A stretch of 24,791 nucleotides of DNA from Scleroderma bovista (taxonomy: Eukaryota > Basidiomycota > Agaricomycetes > Boletales > Sclerodermataceae), in the NCBI GenBank assembly GCA_037178675.1, contig JAYMGJ010000661.1, forward strand, positions 1 through 24,791, given 5' to 3'. The translations under genes and the position numbers were made by a program. The notes below the pieces were generated by a model that saw only the letters and a program-made list of their open reading frames with translations, searched no databases and was not told the DNA's origin. Shown here piece after piece: positions 8,889 to 20,369 of this stretch; the stretch's first letter is position 1; every line of letters starts with the position of its first letter.

Positions 8889-11208
8889 ATGACCAGACTT
8901 CCAGACGAAGACTATGTCGACGTCGGCGGCAGAAATGACCCAGATGAACCACAACCGTCGTCGAACAGCTCCAACGACGATCGTCTTGATTCTTTTTACG
9001 AGAAATGTGTCGAACAAGGTCAGCTTCTCCTTACATCTATAGCTGGCTGTCGATTGAGCACACCCTTTCCAACTTCAGGGAAGCATGTTTTCCCCGACCT
9101 AACTATGTGCGTCCATAAATTTGCGGATTTCAAACCGTATTCATTCCACGCATCAGTTCGCATGCGCTGCGCAAACTATACCCAGGATACTCTCTTATCA
9201 TGTCAGATGACTCTCGACTCGACCTTCCCTCCTTCCCCGAAGCCAAAATTGAACGCATTCCGTCCTCCGGGGAAGTCAAGAACACCACTTTCGTGGGTAT
9301 TCCTCGGCGTACCGGAGGTGCTATCCGTGGCAGGCTCGCAGATAGTGTAGTTTGCGGATCATACAGGATATCCTGGAAGGTACGATCGCTGCTCATTAGG
9401 CATAATGATGCTAAGCATCGTTCGTAGGACAAAGAATTCATCGTGCATGTCATGAAGGTGTGTATGTTAAGGCACAGATCACACTCGGAAGCGTGTTTAC
9501 ACGAGGGATTGCTAGGTTCCGCAAGGGATGATGTCCAAGGTCCTGCACTTTATCCTGCATTCTGATGGCGAAGAGCCAGCTCGGGATCTGTTGCTCTCTG
9601 CATTGCTTTACCAGGAGAAGTTGCACAATCAGATATGGGTGTATAACTCTGGGCGCTGGAGCAAGGACAAGAACCTGTGGTCTGGGTTCCAGAACTCCTC
9701 CTGGGATGACATCGTCAAGAAGGATAGCTGCAAGGAGGCCCTAAAGAAGGACATATACGGCTTCTTTGATGCGGAAGCGCTGTATAAGAGGCTCTCGATA
9801 CCTTGGAAGGTTCGTCGTCCAACAGCTTCGATAGTCTTCCGCGTACTGATGTCCATTCAAGCGTGGTCTGATTCTGTATGGCCCTCCAGGTATGTGCTGT
9901 AGCTCTGATTTGCTGTGGAACAGCATGCTTACTTTCCCCCAGGCAATGGCAAGACTATCACCATGAAAGTGGTAATCAAAATCTGCGCGGAACGTGGATT
10001 TATTCCCCTCTATGTTAAATCGTTCCTGCGTAAGCACCATATAGTGTTGTTACCAATTCGAGAACTAACTTTTGCCCAAGACTTTGGAGACAATGAAACT
10101 GCCATGGAAGAAGTTTTCGAGAAGGCTCGTCAGATGTCCCCTTGTGTGGTATGCCCTCATTTTGTATCATGATCACTGGTGTCTTACCAAATTTAACTAT
10201 ATAGCTGATTTTGGAGGACCTCGACAGCCTGATCAAAAACAGCAACCGATCATACTTCCTCAACCAACTCGATGGTCTTGAAGGAAACGACGGTTTATTG
10301 GTCATTGGATCTACCAACCACCTCGAGAAGCTTGATCCTGCTTTGTCCAACAGGCCTAGTAGATTCGATCGAAAATAGTAAGTAGGTGGTGTTGTATGTG
10401 GATTTGACCTCCGACACCCAGCCTGTAGCCACTTTGACGACCCCGATCATGAAGAGAGAAGCCTATATGCAAAGTATTGGCAGAACAAACTGAAAGACAA
10501 TGAAGAAGTATCCTTCCCGGACTCTCTCGTGCAGCAGATAGCGAGTATTACAGCAGGATTCAGCTTTTCTTATTTGAAGGAGGCCTTGTAAGTCCGTCCA
10601 CTTGTAAGTTCTCTAGTAACTCATTATCTGTCAGCGTTTCTGCACTTGTGTATTTGGCTAACGCAGCTGAAGGTGACAAGGTCAACTTCGCGGATGCCCT
10701 CAAGCACCAGATAATGTCCCTCCAGAAGGAGCTTGGTAAACAACAAGCAAATCCTTTTGGCAAGGAGGCGATATCCTCTAAAGCTGACGGGAATACGGAA
10801 ATAAATGCTGTGGCACAACCAGAGATGGTCATTCCAGGATCACTCCCTCGAGGTTGTTCCCAGCCATTCCCAAAGATCCCAACAGACCATTTCCAGGACA
10901 CCTTCAAATCAGTTGGTCAGGTCGTCCCAACGGAGCCCACGCCGTGGCCCTTTGGCACAACAAGAATCGTCCGCGACTCCCCGAACCGAGATACCCCTCC
11001 AGACCCCAATCCTCCCCCTGTCATGAGAATCAAATTTGATTCCCGAGCAGAATCTTCTCGAGGAAAGGCTTCACAGACCCCTGCTCTGCTCGCAGCTCCT
11101 CCGTGCGCGTATCCCAAGGCAGTCAAATCGATGCCTGGTACGCTTCCTGTCTCGGAGCCTTTGCCGCTTAGCAAACCATTCAGCACTGTTGCGCCGAAAC
11201 AACTGTGA
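8889..11208 (+). CDS. AAA-type ATPase, BCS1-like core with Pro-rich C-terminal tail
   Basis: The spliced protein is 597 residues from eleven exons. Introns are 9019-9078, 9107-9156, 9380-9427, 9458-9515, 9810-9861, 9890-9942, 10030-10080, 10149-10204, 10378-10428 and 10588-10634. Residues 1-235 form an N-terminal domain containing [20 protein letters not shown] and [13 protein letters not shown], with no membrane helix. The AAA core has Walker A GPPGNGKT at 242-249, Walker B LILEDLD at 297-303, sensor 1 GSTNH with Asn334, and NRPSRFDR at 345-352 with arginine-finger candidates. The core ends near residue 415, after [10 protein letters not shown]. The last ~180 residues are rich in Pro, Ser and Lys and look disordered. 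The core resembles BCS1-type AAA proteins, but without the membrane anchor a mitochondrial Bcs1 role is unlikely. The ATG at 8889 starts MTRLPDED; the frame stays open upstream, so the start is less certain. The cellular role is unknown. Confidence 0.85.
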
Positions 11209-12447
11209 AAATGATAGCCGGGGGCTGGTTCTATGTAGGAGTTGTGGTGTGTAAGTTGTTTTACGTTTCATGTACTTCGAGTTCCCTTCTCTGGCGCACG
11301 TACATCCTGTATATTTTACTGTTCACAGTTCACATGCCTCTACATATACGTTGATTGTACCGGGCGCCAGTTGTGGCTGTTCCATCATTTGCGCAACGGT
11401 CTGTTCTCTCATCCGCTGCGTCGCGCCGACTATCCGAACTGAAGCTTTTCTGCTCGACCATGACCACAAGCTTCTGTGCCTATCCAAGTGTGGTGGGCAG
11501 CCAGGATGCAGAACATTCTGACAGACGGCGCTACTGCCATTGATATTACTATCTGCATAATCCTGCGGAGCCCTCGTTGTTGGGATACGCCCGCTTCTCA
11601 GGCAGGTTCTGATTTCCGTCTCACCAAAGAATACTTACCGATACATCCTGGATATCATGGCTTGTCATGGCAGCTGCTTTTGAAGCTTGAAAGTTGGTGG
11701 GTCGATATGTACCCGTGTACAACAACGCCCTACTTCTAGATTCTGATGAAGATGAATCCCATGCTTTAACTAGTCTACTTTGTCATCGTTCAGACTGACG
11801 CTACGGTAGGCCATCGAGCATTGTGATAGATCAGGTCATGCATTTCGTCACATGGTGGTCCCCATGCTGTATATCAGGAAACCAGACTTGAGGCAAGTGT
11901 GCTCCTCTGATTTTGGTGTTCTAACAGGTTCTGACTTGCCTATTTTTCTTTAGTTGGCCCGTGGGTCGAAAGCAGGACGAATACACAATGACGTCATTTC
12001 ACCAGAAACAATTGGCTTTACGGCGAAGGGAAGTACACTATGTACGTGGAGCGATCTTGTCCAGTCCTGAGAGCAGCCAACTTGACAACTATGTACTAAC
12101 GACCAGTAAGCAATAGTTGCTTGATCGACTCAAGGTCTCATGGCTCATTTCCTCTAGTAGTTGGATCCCACCACAAATCCGACTTCTCGGACTGTCTCAC
12201 TGAAGCTTTACCTTAAGAGGCGATCGATGTGCTCTCGCCGAGGAATATGGAAGTTAGAATAGCCCATTAGCTACACCTGTACTAGGTTCGGATTTTCTTT
12301 GTAGCGATCCATACAGTGGCGGTAGATAGATTGCAGATCAATACTTGATTGCGATTAGACTGACCCAGAATAGCAGCGGAAGTCACCAGAAGTGACTCGA
12401 TGGAGTTCCAACACCGCTCTGCTTTCACCAACATCGATCGTGTGATA
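11209..12447. other. Gene-poor gap of 1.24 kb
   Basis: This is the longest stretch without a supported gene. Short open frames exist (for example 11270-11521 and 11476-11739, plus strand), but they overlap each other, carry no recognisable motif and lack convincing splice partners. A 47-codon hydrophobic frame at 11211 begins two bases after the AAA stop codon and is more likely 3' UTR. No tRNA-like B box, terminal repeats or transposase fragments were seen. The part next to 12448 is the presumed GlnRS promoter. Confidence 0.5.
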
Positions 12448-15212
12448 ATGGCCGCGGCTGCCCCGTCTACTGGAGCTTCAGAGAACTTCATTCATCTCTT
12501 TAAATCAACCGGTTTACCTCAATCTAAGGCGGCGGAGGCCGCCAAGAGCCCTAAGATTGCCTCCGTCCTTCGCGATCTCATTGACTCCCACAATCTCGCA
12601 TCAGCAGGACTTTCGGAGAAGCAAGCTGTATTGGTCTCAGCACTGGCAGTGCAGCTGAGCAAGTCCCAGAATATTGGTCCGGACGAACGCGCCTACATTG
12701 TCAAGGTGGTCCTTGAAGAGAAGCTCAAGTCTGTGGATCAGGTGAACGGTCAGTGAATTCCTTGAAACTCGGAGATCTGTCATAGTTTGACACTTGGATA
12801 GTGGCCGCGAAATACTTCGAGACACACAGTGTCCCCGTGGACGAGGATGACTTCAACACTGCATGTGGTGTCGGCGAGTTCATCCTTGCCTGAACACGCC
12901 AACTAGTTGGCTTATCCCAGCGAATAGGCTTTACCATAACAGATGTTCAGCTAGCCCACCATGTCAAGGAATATATCAACGCTAATCCAGTCACTAACTG
13001 GTCTCATTTGGGTGGTGTCATTAGTGGCGTCAAGAACATCCCTGCGCTCCGGTGGGCGAGCCCTTTAGACGTCAAGAATGTGGTAGAGCGTGTATTTACT
13101 GAAACATTCGGTCCCAAAGAAACTGGTAAGGCCAAAATAAAAGTGAGTAATAACTTCTGCTTTTACTATGATGTTACACTGCTTTATCTTGGCAGAAAGA
13201 GTCCAATAACACGGCTGAAGTGTCTGAAAGCAAGCCATCGGTGAATGAATATGACCCGGTGCAGAATGCTAAAGCCAGGAAGGTTGTCTTTGAAGAGGGT
13301 TTCTTAGGTGCCTTGCACAAACCCGGTTGCAATCCTCAGATTCACCCTCACCTCCGCGAGCAGCACATAGCTGCCACTGGGGGTCAAGTGTATACCCGAT
13401 TCCCTCCAGAACCCAATGGCTATCTGCATATTGGTCACTGCAAAGCAATATTTGTTAATTTCGGTTACGCTGCTCATCACAATGGAGTGTGCTACCTTCG
13501 TTTCGATGATACCAACCCGGAGAAAGAAGAAGGGCGGTACTTCGATAGCATCATAGAAGTCATCTATTGGCTGGGCTTTCAACCTTGGAAAATAACCTAT
13601 TCAAGCGATTACTTTGACGAACTATACCAACTTGCAGAAGAACTAATTAAACGCGACAAGGCGTATGTATGCCACTGCTCTCGTGAGCTTGTTTTCTGTG
13701 TTGCTTATTTCTTATTAACTCTGTCCCTCAGAGGAACAAATCAAAGCCGATCGTGGAGAGAAAGTTTCCTGTCCCAAGGCCTGCGTTCATCGTTCGAGAC
13801 CTATTGAAGAATCATTAGAAGAGTTCCGGAAGATGAAGAACGGGGGTTACCGCCCCAAGGAGGCATTCTTGCGGATGAAGCAGGACCTTACCGACGGTAA
13901 TCCTCAGATGTGGGACCTTCCTGCATATCGCGTTCTAGATGCCCCTCACCATCGCACTGGTTCCAAATGGAAAATATATCCGACCTATGACTTCACGCAT
14001 TGTTTGGTAGATAGCTTCGAGAACATCTCGTGGGTGACTCTTGTCTTCGGAACGAAGAGCATCCCACTGATTATACTGCATGCTAGACATTCACTGTGTA
14101 CTACAGAGTTCATTGCTTCACGTCAGTCATACGACTGGCTTTGCGATGCTCTTGAGGTGTATAAGCCAAGGCAATCGGAATACGGCAGATTGAACATCCA
14201 AGGGACGATAACTTCGAAACGGAAACTACTCCAGCTCGTAGAAGAGAAGTATGTTTCCGGTTGGGATGACCCTCGAATGTACACTGCCATTGCCCTTCGA
14301 CGTCGAGGGGTGCCTCCAGAGGCTATCCTTAATTTCGTGAGCTCTCTTGGCGTCTCTACCGCAGCGTCCAATATCCAGATAGTACGTTTTGAGCAAAGCA
14401 TTAGACAGTATCTGGAAGGATCTGTACCGCGTCTTCTCATGGTGCTCCGCCCTCTCAAGGTCACGATTGAGAATCTTCCGGAAGATTACGTGCTGATGGT
14501 CGAAAAACCACTTCATCCCAAGGTTCCTGAACTTGGAACTTCGACAGTCCCTTTCACTCGTACTATTTACATCGACGCCGAAGATTTTAGGCTCGAGGAC
14601 TCAAAGGACTACTTCCGCCTTGCTCCTGGGAAGACTGTCGGTCTCTTCCAAGCACCTTACCCTATCACTTGTACATCATACATCAAGGACCCCAGCACTG
14701 GCAAGGTGACAGAGGTCATTTGCCACCTTGAAGATCGCAATGCACGCAAACCGAAAGCATTCATTCAATGGGTAGCTGAACATCCCTCATCTGGGAGTCC
14801 TGTTCGGATCGATGAAACCCGATTTTTCTACCCGCTATTCAAGAGCGACAACCCGCTTGCCACTGTCCCGGACTTCAGAGCGGATATCAATCCTAACAGT
14901 GTGGAGGTGATTCACGGGGCCATGGTTGAAATTGGATTCTGGTCCCTGGCCCAGGAATCTATGATGAAGGCTCTTGAAGAGAGTCGGGTACGCATCGGGG
15001 AAATGAAGTCACCAGCGATTACGCCATCTGTGCTGGTGGGGAAAGAGTGTGTTCGTTTCCAAGGCCTTCGGGTTGCGTATTTCGCATTGGACAAGGATTC
15101 ACGTGTCGCTATTCTCGATCAGCCAGGTGTTGGAACTGGGCGTACCCAAGGGGATTACATAGTACTGAACAGGATTGTGGGTCTGAAGGAGGACGCAGGT
15201 AAGGGCGTATAG
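12448..15212 (+). CDS. GLN4: Glutaminyl-tRNA synthetase, cytosolic
   Basis: This class I synthetase charges tRNA-Gln with glutamine in the cytosol. The model is 833 residues in six exons with introns 12749-12801, 12870-12920, 13143-13195, 13683-13731 and 14030-14086. Residues 1-190 form the eukaryotic N-terminal extension ([39 protein letters not shown]), which aids tRNA binding. The catalytic core shows [13 protein letters not shown] with the HIGH signature at 275-278, [39 protein letters not shown] and SKRKL at 502-506 in the KMSKS position. The C-terminal anticodon-binding barrels include [18 protein letters not shown] and [18 protein letters not shown]. The start at 12448 (MAAAAPSTG) was preferred, but an in-frame ATG at 12400 would add 16 residues. 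The last intron is stop-free and in frame, and was removed because it would split the conserved SHSLCTTEF block. Confidence 0.96.
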
Positions 15213-15245
15213 AGTAACAAGCCATCAAGTGATTATACTCGCTTT
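15213..15245. terminator. 33-bp spacer between convergent GlnRS and CFT2
   Basis: The two stop codons face each other across 33 bp. Mature 3' UTRs of ordinary length would have to run into the opposite coding region and overlap antisense. Confidence 0.5.
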
Positions 15246-18200
15246 CTACGCAGCGATAAGTGCATGTAAACTATATATCTCTTTTCGCACAGTGTAATAC
15301 ACATCAGAAACGTTGCCTTCGAGTTCAACTTTTCCGCGCCCAGTTTTTCTGACCGAGACGGTTTCCGTGATATCATCAGAAGATTGGTCTCTCCTTGCCC
15401 CAGCGCCGCATATCAGCACACCTTCTCCGATCAATTCTGCCGGAATCCCGATGGTTGCCAGTCTGGCCTTGAGAGCTGTGAGCTTCAGTTCCCCAATCAT
15501 CGTGGAACGGGGAAGAGGCTGAGGTACACGAGACCCCAAGATACGACCCGACGGAACAGCGATCCTCGCATGGATTGTATCCGAGGGGACTGAAGACCCT
15601 GTTGGTTCAAGAATGGGAATATTTAAGCTGAAATGGTTCGTGACACGACCAGTTACGTATCCAACTTCATTGTCCTCGAACTGAGGGAATCAGTACGACC
15701 GAACACAACCGAGAGTTTACATACTCGTGACATCTTCAATGTGCTCAATAATTCATCACTAATAGATATCGAGAACGTATTTGTATGTTGACCAATATGA
15801 ACACTTTCCCCTGTCGAAGGCGCGTAGATGTCTTTCGTCATTGATCGGATCTGTCCACAGCTTTCGATGAGTGTATTAGCTGCTGCTATAGGGGCATGAA
15901 CAATGATCTAGAAATGTATGAGTATGATGCCCTGGAATAGCAGAGAAGGACTCGTTCATCAACGTACCATTTTTCTGGGGTTCACTTGGGGAACAATAGC
16001 TTTTACAGCACGACCATCGCTCAGACCTTCCAAGTCAACGAAAAGGAGACGACATGCGAGCTGAATCTCAATTTCGGAGAAAACAAATTTTGAAGGAGGT
16101 TCTCGAGCTGCACTCTAAAGAGCCATAAGGACAGCTAGCGAGCCGATTGGGGAAGCGAAGTACCTTGTCCTCTTCTTCCGCCTGCCTACGTTTTGCCTCC
16201 TTGACTTCTTCGCTTTCGGCGTCTTCTTCAAACACTTTCCCTTTTCTCAGCCACATTCCAACGTCAATTGTCTCGCCATATTCGTCCACTTTGCGTTTCT
16301 TCTCCACGTACGGGAACATACGAAAGCGATGGGCCTGACCATCAGTGCTTTTGAAGAAGGATGTCAATTTCGAGACATTCCCCTTCAGATAAATATCGAA
16401 GGACAACAAAGTTTTTGTCAGCCCATCGTCCATATCCCCACCCCAGTCGGCATTGTCCTCGGTTTTGTCATGCTTTCGCCGTCGGCCCGCACGGCTATCA
16501 TCATCAAAGGTATCCATGTCATCGTCATTCAAGGTACGCTCAACTTCTTCTTCCTCGGAATCAGTGTCGGATTCATCGTCACTTTCGTCTTCGTCTGCTT
16601 CAAGCACGCGCTGATTGCGGACAATTGCAGCTTGATGTGCTGCTTCCTTTTCCTTTGCCGCACGCTCTTTAGCAAGGTACGCCTCGAGCTCCGCGCCCTG
16701 CAGTGGGACTTTTGAATTCATCTGCATAGTAATCAGACTAGCATTGACGAGACATGGTACTAAGAATACCTTCAACTGGAGTGTACCATCCATCATGACA
16801 TTGCTGCCAATCTTCCCCCTATCCCATTTGTCGGTGTCCCTTTGTGAATTGTTCCAGCGGTCGAAAAGTATGCGATTTAATGTCCCTTCTTCCCCTCTAC
16901 AGGTCAAGAGAACAACATTGTCTGGGACAGCTGCAAAGTCCGCAAACAGAGATCTGGACGCTCCATGCGATAACGAGGCAGGAACAGCCAAGATGATTTT
17001 GGGCTCTTTTGAGGAATACATTTGCATGAGTGATTGTGGGTTGAGGAAAAACTCCAGAAATCTGACGATGATTGAAGAGAACACGTTCCGGAAAAAAAGG
17101 TCCAGTTACCTGAATCTCAGTGCAAACGCTCCCAGAGCCTCATCCTCCACATCATCATCACCCCTACGTCGTTTTATTCCAGTTTTACCGCTGTTGTCCA
17201 CGCCAACATCTTCTTTGCTAACCGTGCCACCAACCCATTCCATCATGCTGCGAACGAATGTCAGCATTTCCCTACCGTTGCGAGACAAGAGACAGATTGG
17301 ATATCGGTAGTCAGCATATCTCCAGTGTTGGTCGAGAAGTACAAGAAGCTCCAATAGGCGAGGCCCTGCATCACATGGTAACAGCAATGAAGAACGTGAG
17401 GATAGCGTGGCACTGATTGTGTCTGATATGTACATTTAGCTTTATGTAAAAGGACCGATGTATTGGCACACCTATAAGAGCGGCATCACGGTCCTTACGC
17501 CTAGGTGTCGTGACGTTTGCCCGATCGGCGTCGGTGATGAAGAGGTCGGGTCGTGCAAGGGGTTCGAAGATACCCCCGGCGGATGGTCTGAAGAGGACTG
17601 TGCCATCAAGATGGCGTTCTTTCATGTGGTTCATATTCACGGCATAGACAATTGTCCCAACCGAAGGGGAACGAATCTTCCATATAGTGCCTCCTAAGGT
17701 ATGACCAGCAGAAAACGGAATTATTGTGATACCTTGACATTTTCCTGTATGAAGCACAACCCATTTCATCAAGACTCTGGGATACATCGAGACCTCCGTA
17801 GGACTAACCCTGCAAATGCGTCGGCTGTGAATATCTCAAAGTATTCACTGCGTCGTATGCCTCGTGTACTTCCTGCACAGTCGCCACATACTTCCCTGGG
17901 AATGATATCGAAGACTCTTCCGTACGCGACTGGTTACGATCCTCGGTATCACTTGGACTGTTCTCTGCATTGGGCAGATCCTGCTCAGGAACCAAATCAT
18001 CAATATCCTGCTCGTCTCGTATTCCCTCAATATCTTCGAGGGTCACAATCCGTGCCATGGCCTGAACTGGAATAGTAGTGTATGCGGGAGCCTTGAGGCC
18101 CCAGCGAGCGTACGCGTATGCATACAGTCCAGAGTGCGCAAGATCGCCATGGGAGAGAAGTACGAGGTCTACAGTGGGCGCATACCTGTACCGCTTTTCG

Positions 18201-18431
18201 CAAATAAGTATGACAAGCATATTCGAGTACGTACTGACGCAGCGCATGGCAGTAATCTGTCCAGGAGGGTGGTGGAGAGTCGTGTGTTGGTTTGAAAACG
18301 TCTTGCTCTGGATTCCAATCGGGGGAACCACAGTCGAGAAGGACACGGACATCATCGAGCTGTAAAAGATATGCAAGAGGGGATGCCTGGGACGCACCGA
18401 CTGCGCCAGACAGTGGAATGAATGTGATCAT
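15246..18431 (-). CDS. CFT2: Cleavage and polyadenylation factor subunit Cft2 (CPSF100)
   Basis: Cft2/CPSF100 is the catalytically inert partner of the CPSF73/Ysh1 endonuclease in pre-mRNA 3'-end cleavage, in the nucleus. The model is 924 residues in nine exons with introns 18186-18234, 17745-17808, 17423-17471, 17062-17109, 16722-16769, 16115-16163, 15908-15967 and 15681-15724. The metallo-beta-lactamase half starts MITFIPLSGAVGASQASPLA and contains LLDCGSPDW, LLSHGDLAHSGLYAYAY and ITIIPFSAGHTLGGTIWKI. The beta-CASP part holds ICLLSRNGREMLTFVRSMME. An acidic stretch (DEDESDDESDTDSEEEE) follows. The C-terminus has the conserved VSVRKTGRGKVELEG then YYTVRKEIYSLHALI. The zinc-binding HxHxDH motif is reduced to HGDLAH (residues 78-83), as expected for the inactive paralogue. 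It starts 221 bp from the first tubulin gene, in the opposite direction. Confidence 0.95.
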
Positions 18432-18652
18432 TACACTGCAGCCTACAACACAGTGGCTGACATAATAATAAAGAAAGCCGCGGCGTGAGAAAAGGACCGG
18501 CTTAGATAAGCGCCATGTGTTTGTCGTTCTTTTTAACCCTCCGCCCTTTCTTCTGGACCATCACCCATCCTCACATCAGTAAGCACCTAGACGCGTCTCT
18601 TCGTGTCTGCTCGTCTACCCTCGTACTGACGTCTCTCTCTCTCCAGGAAAAC
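18432..18652. promoter_or_regulatory. Divergent promoter, CFT2 / alpha-tubulin copy A
   Basis: A 221-bp interval lies between opposed start codons. It contains an ATAATAATAAAG tract near 18462-18473, a CTTAGATAAGC element (a GATA site) near 18501-18511 and a CT-rich stretch before the tubulin 5' UTR intron. Which elements serve which gene cannot be told from sequence. Confidence 0.5.
18579..18646 (+). other. Probable 5' UTR intron of alpha-tubulin copy A
   Basis: GTAAGC at 18579 and a pyrimidine-rich CTCTCTCTCTCCAG ending at 18646 form a good 68-nt intron, six bases before the ATG at 18653. This is seen directly; that it is spliced is inferred. Confidence 0.6.
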
Positions 18653-20369
18653 ATGCGTGAAGTCATCTCCGTCCACGTCGGCCAAGCTGGTGTCCAGATC
18701 GGAAACGCCTGCTGTAGGTATCTGATCTCTTTTTGACCGATTATGCTACAATGCGCTTCTCGCCACGTGTATTGGCTTTCGATATTACATCTGTCGCTCT
18801 CATACTCGATTCTAACATTTTCTTAGGGGAATTGTACACCGTCGAACACGGTCTCAGTGTAAGATCATTTTTTATTCTCCGTCTCAAACGCGTCACGCTA
18901 ATTTACGTCAATAGCCAGATGGTCGCCTCGTGGAGGGCTCCCCTTCCGCCAATGATGATGGCTTCAGCACTTTCTTCTCCGAGACTTCATCTGGCAAACA
19001 CGTCCCTCGATCACTGTACATCGATCTTGAACCCAACGTGATCGATGAAGTTCGGACTGGTACCTACAGGAGTCTCTTCCACCCCGAGACCTTGGTGACT
19101 GGAAAAGAGGATGCCGCGAGCAACTGTAAACAATAACAATCATCCACTCTTTACTCTTTTAATTGAAATTCACAGATGCCCGTGGCCACTACACGATCGG
19201 TAAAGAGCAGATCGACAATGTCATGGACAAAGTCCGTCGCCTGGCCGATAATTGCTCTGGTCTGCAGGGATTCTTTGTCTTCCACTCCTTTGGTGGTGGC
19301 ACAGGTTCAGGTTTTGGGGCGCTGATTTTGGAACGTCTTTCCACCGATTATGGCAAGAAGTCGAAGCTAGAGTTCAGCGTGTACCCCGCACCAACGATGG
19401 CGAATTCCGTCGTTGAGCCTTACAACTCGGTCCTGACCACCCACACCACTCTCGAACACTCTGACTGCTCATTCATGGTTAGTTTTCTGATCCATTTTGC
19501 GATATACAGTTGGTGACTTGCATCAGGTCGACAATGAGGCCATTTACGACATTTGCAAGCGGAACCTGAACATCTCATCACCCAGCTTCACCAACTTGAA
19601 CCGCTTGATTGCCCAGGTTGTCTCGTCGATCACTGCATCTTTACGCTTCGATGGGTCTCTCAACGTAGATTTGAACGAGTTCCAGACCAACCTGGTTCCG
19701 TGAGTAATATGGTCTTAAAACGGTTTAGCAAGTAGGCTCAAACACGTTGTCAGTTTCCCACGTATCCACTTCCCACTGGCGACTTTTGCGCCTATCATCT
19801 CGGCGGAGAAGGCTCACCATGAACAGAACTCGGTTGCAGATATGACTTTCTCATGTTTCGAGACCGGCAACCAGATGGTGAAATGTGATCCCCGTGAGGG
19901 CAAATACAGTACGTGTTGTGTGACCTTGAAATTTCGTGCTATTCAACCAACTTTGACAGTGGCTTGCGCTTTACTCTACCGTGGTGACGTTGTACCGAAG
20001 GACGTCAATGCAGCGGTTAGCATCATCAAGACTAGACGCACGATCCAGTTCGTGGACTGGTGTCCGACAGGCTTCAAGCTCGGTATTTGCAACGAGCCCC
20101 CAGCACACATTCCAGGTGGTGACCTTGCCAAGGTCTCTCGGAGTTTGTGTATGTTGTCGAACACAACCGCCATTTCCACTGCTTGGAGTCGTCTGGACCA
20201 CAAGTTCGACCTGCTGTACTCGAAGCGGGCCTTTGTCCACTGGTATGTTGGTGAGGGTATGGAAGAGGGTGAGTTTTCGGAAGCCCGTGAGGACCTCGCC
20301 GCCCTCGAAAAAGATTATGAAGAAGTTGGCATCGACTCTGCAGACGTGGAGGAGGCTGGGGAGTACTAG
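18653..20369 (+). CDS. TUB1: Alpha-tubulin, upstream tandem copy (A)
   Basis: Alpha-tubulin pairs with beta-tubulin to form microtubules. The model is 447 residues in seven exons with introns 18714-18826, 18859-18914, 19126-19175, 19478-19526, 19700-19753 and 19909-19959. It begins [20 protein letters not shown], has the nucleotide loop GGGTGSG at 141-147, and carries the Glu in NEFQTNLVP (residue 253), which in alpha-tubulin drives GTP hydrolysis on the beta subunit. It ends EEAGEY with the terminal Tyr typical of alpha chains. Alpha rather than beta identity follows from [22 protein letters not shown] and the EY end. The first coding intron is 113 nt, about twice the local norm. The 3' 410 nt form one uninterrupted exon, unlike copy B. 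The H1-S2 loop ([15 protein letters not shown]) has no Lys40 equivalent. Confidence 0.97.

Noticed and set aside
9079..9180. Apparent frameshift in the AAA gene between HVFPDL and LRKLYPG
   Set aside because: A 50-nt intron (9107-9156) with a GTGCGT donor and CATCAG acceptor restores the frame, so no mutation is needed.
11211..11354. 47-codon hydrophobic frame right after the AAA stop codon
   Set aside because: It has no Kozak-like context or family motif and lies in the expected 3' UTR. Hydrophobicity alone in a T-rich stretch is weak evidence.
15246..15539. Possible separate small gene, at first taken for an exosome subunit
   Set aside because: The sequence matches the C-terminus of CPSF100 (SVRKTGRGKVELEG) and joins the upstream CFT2 exons through clean introns.
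17561..17580. GGTTCGA resembling a tRNA B box
   Set aside because: It lies in a CFT2 coding exon, and no matching A box or cloverleaf surrounds it.
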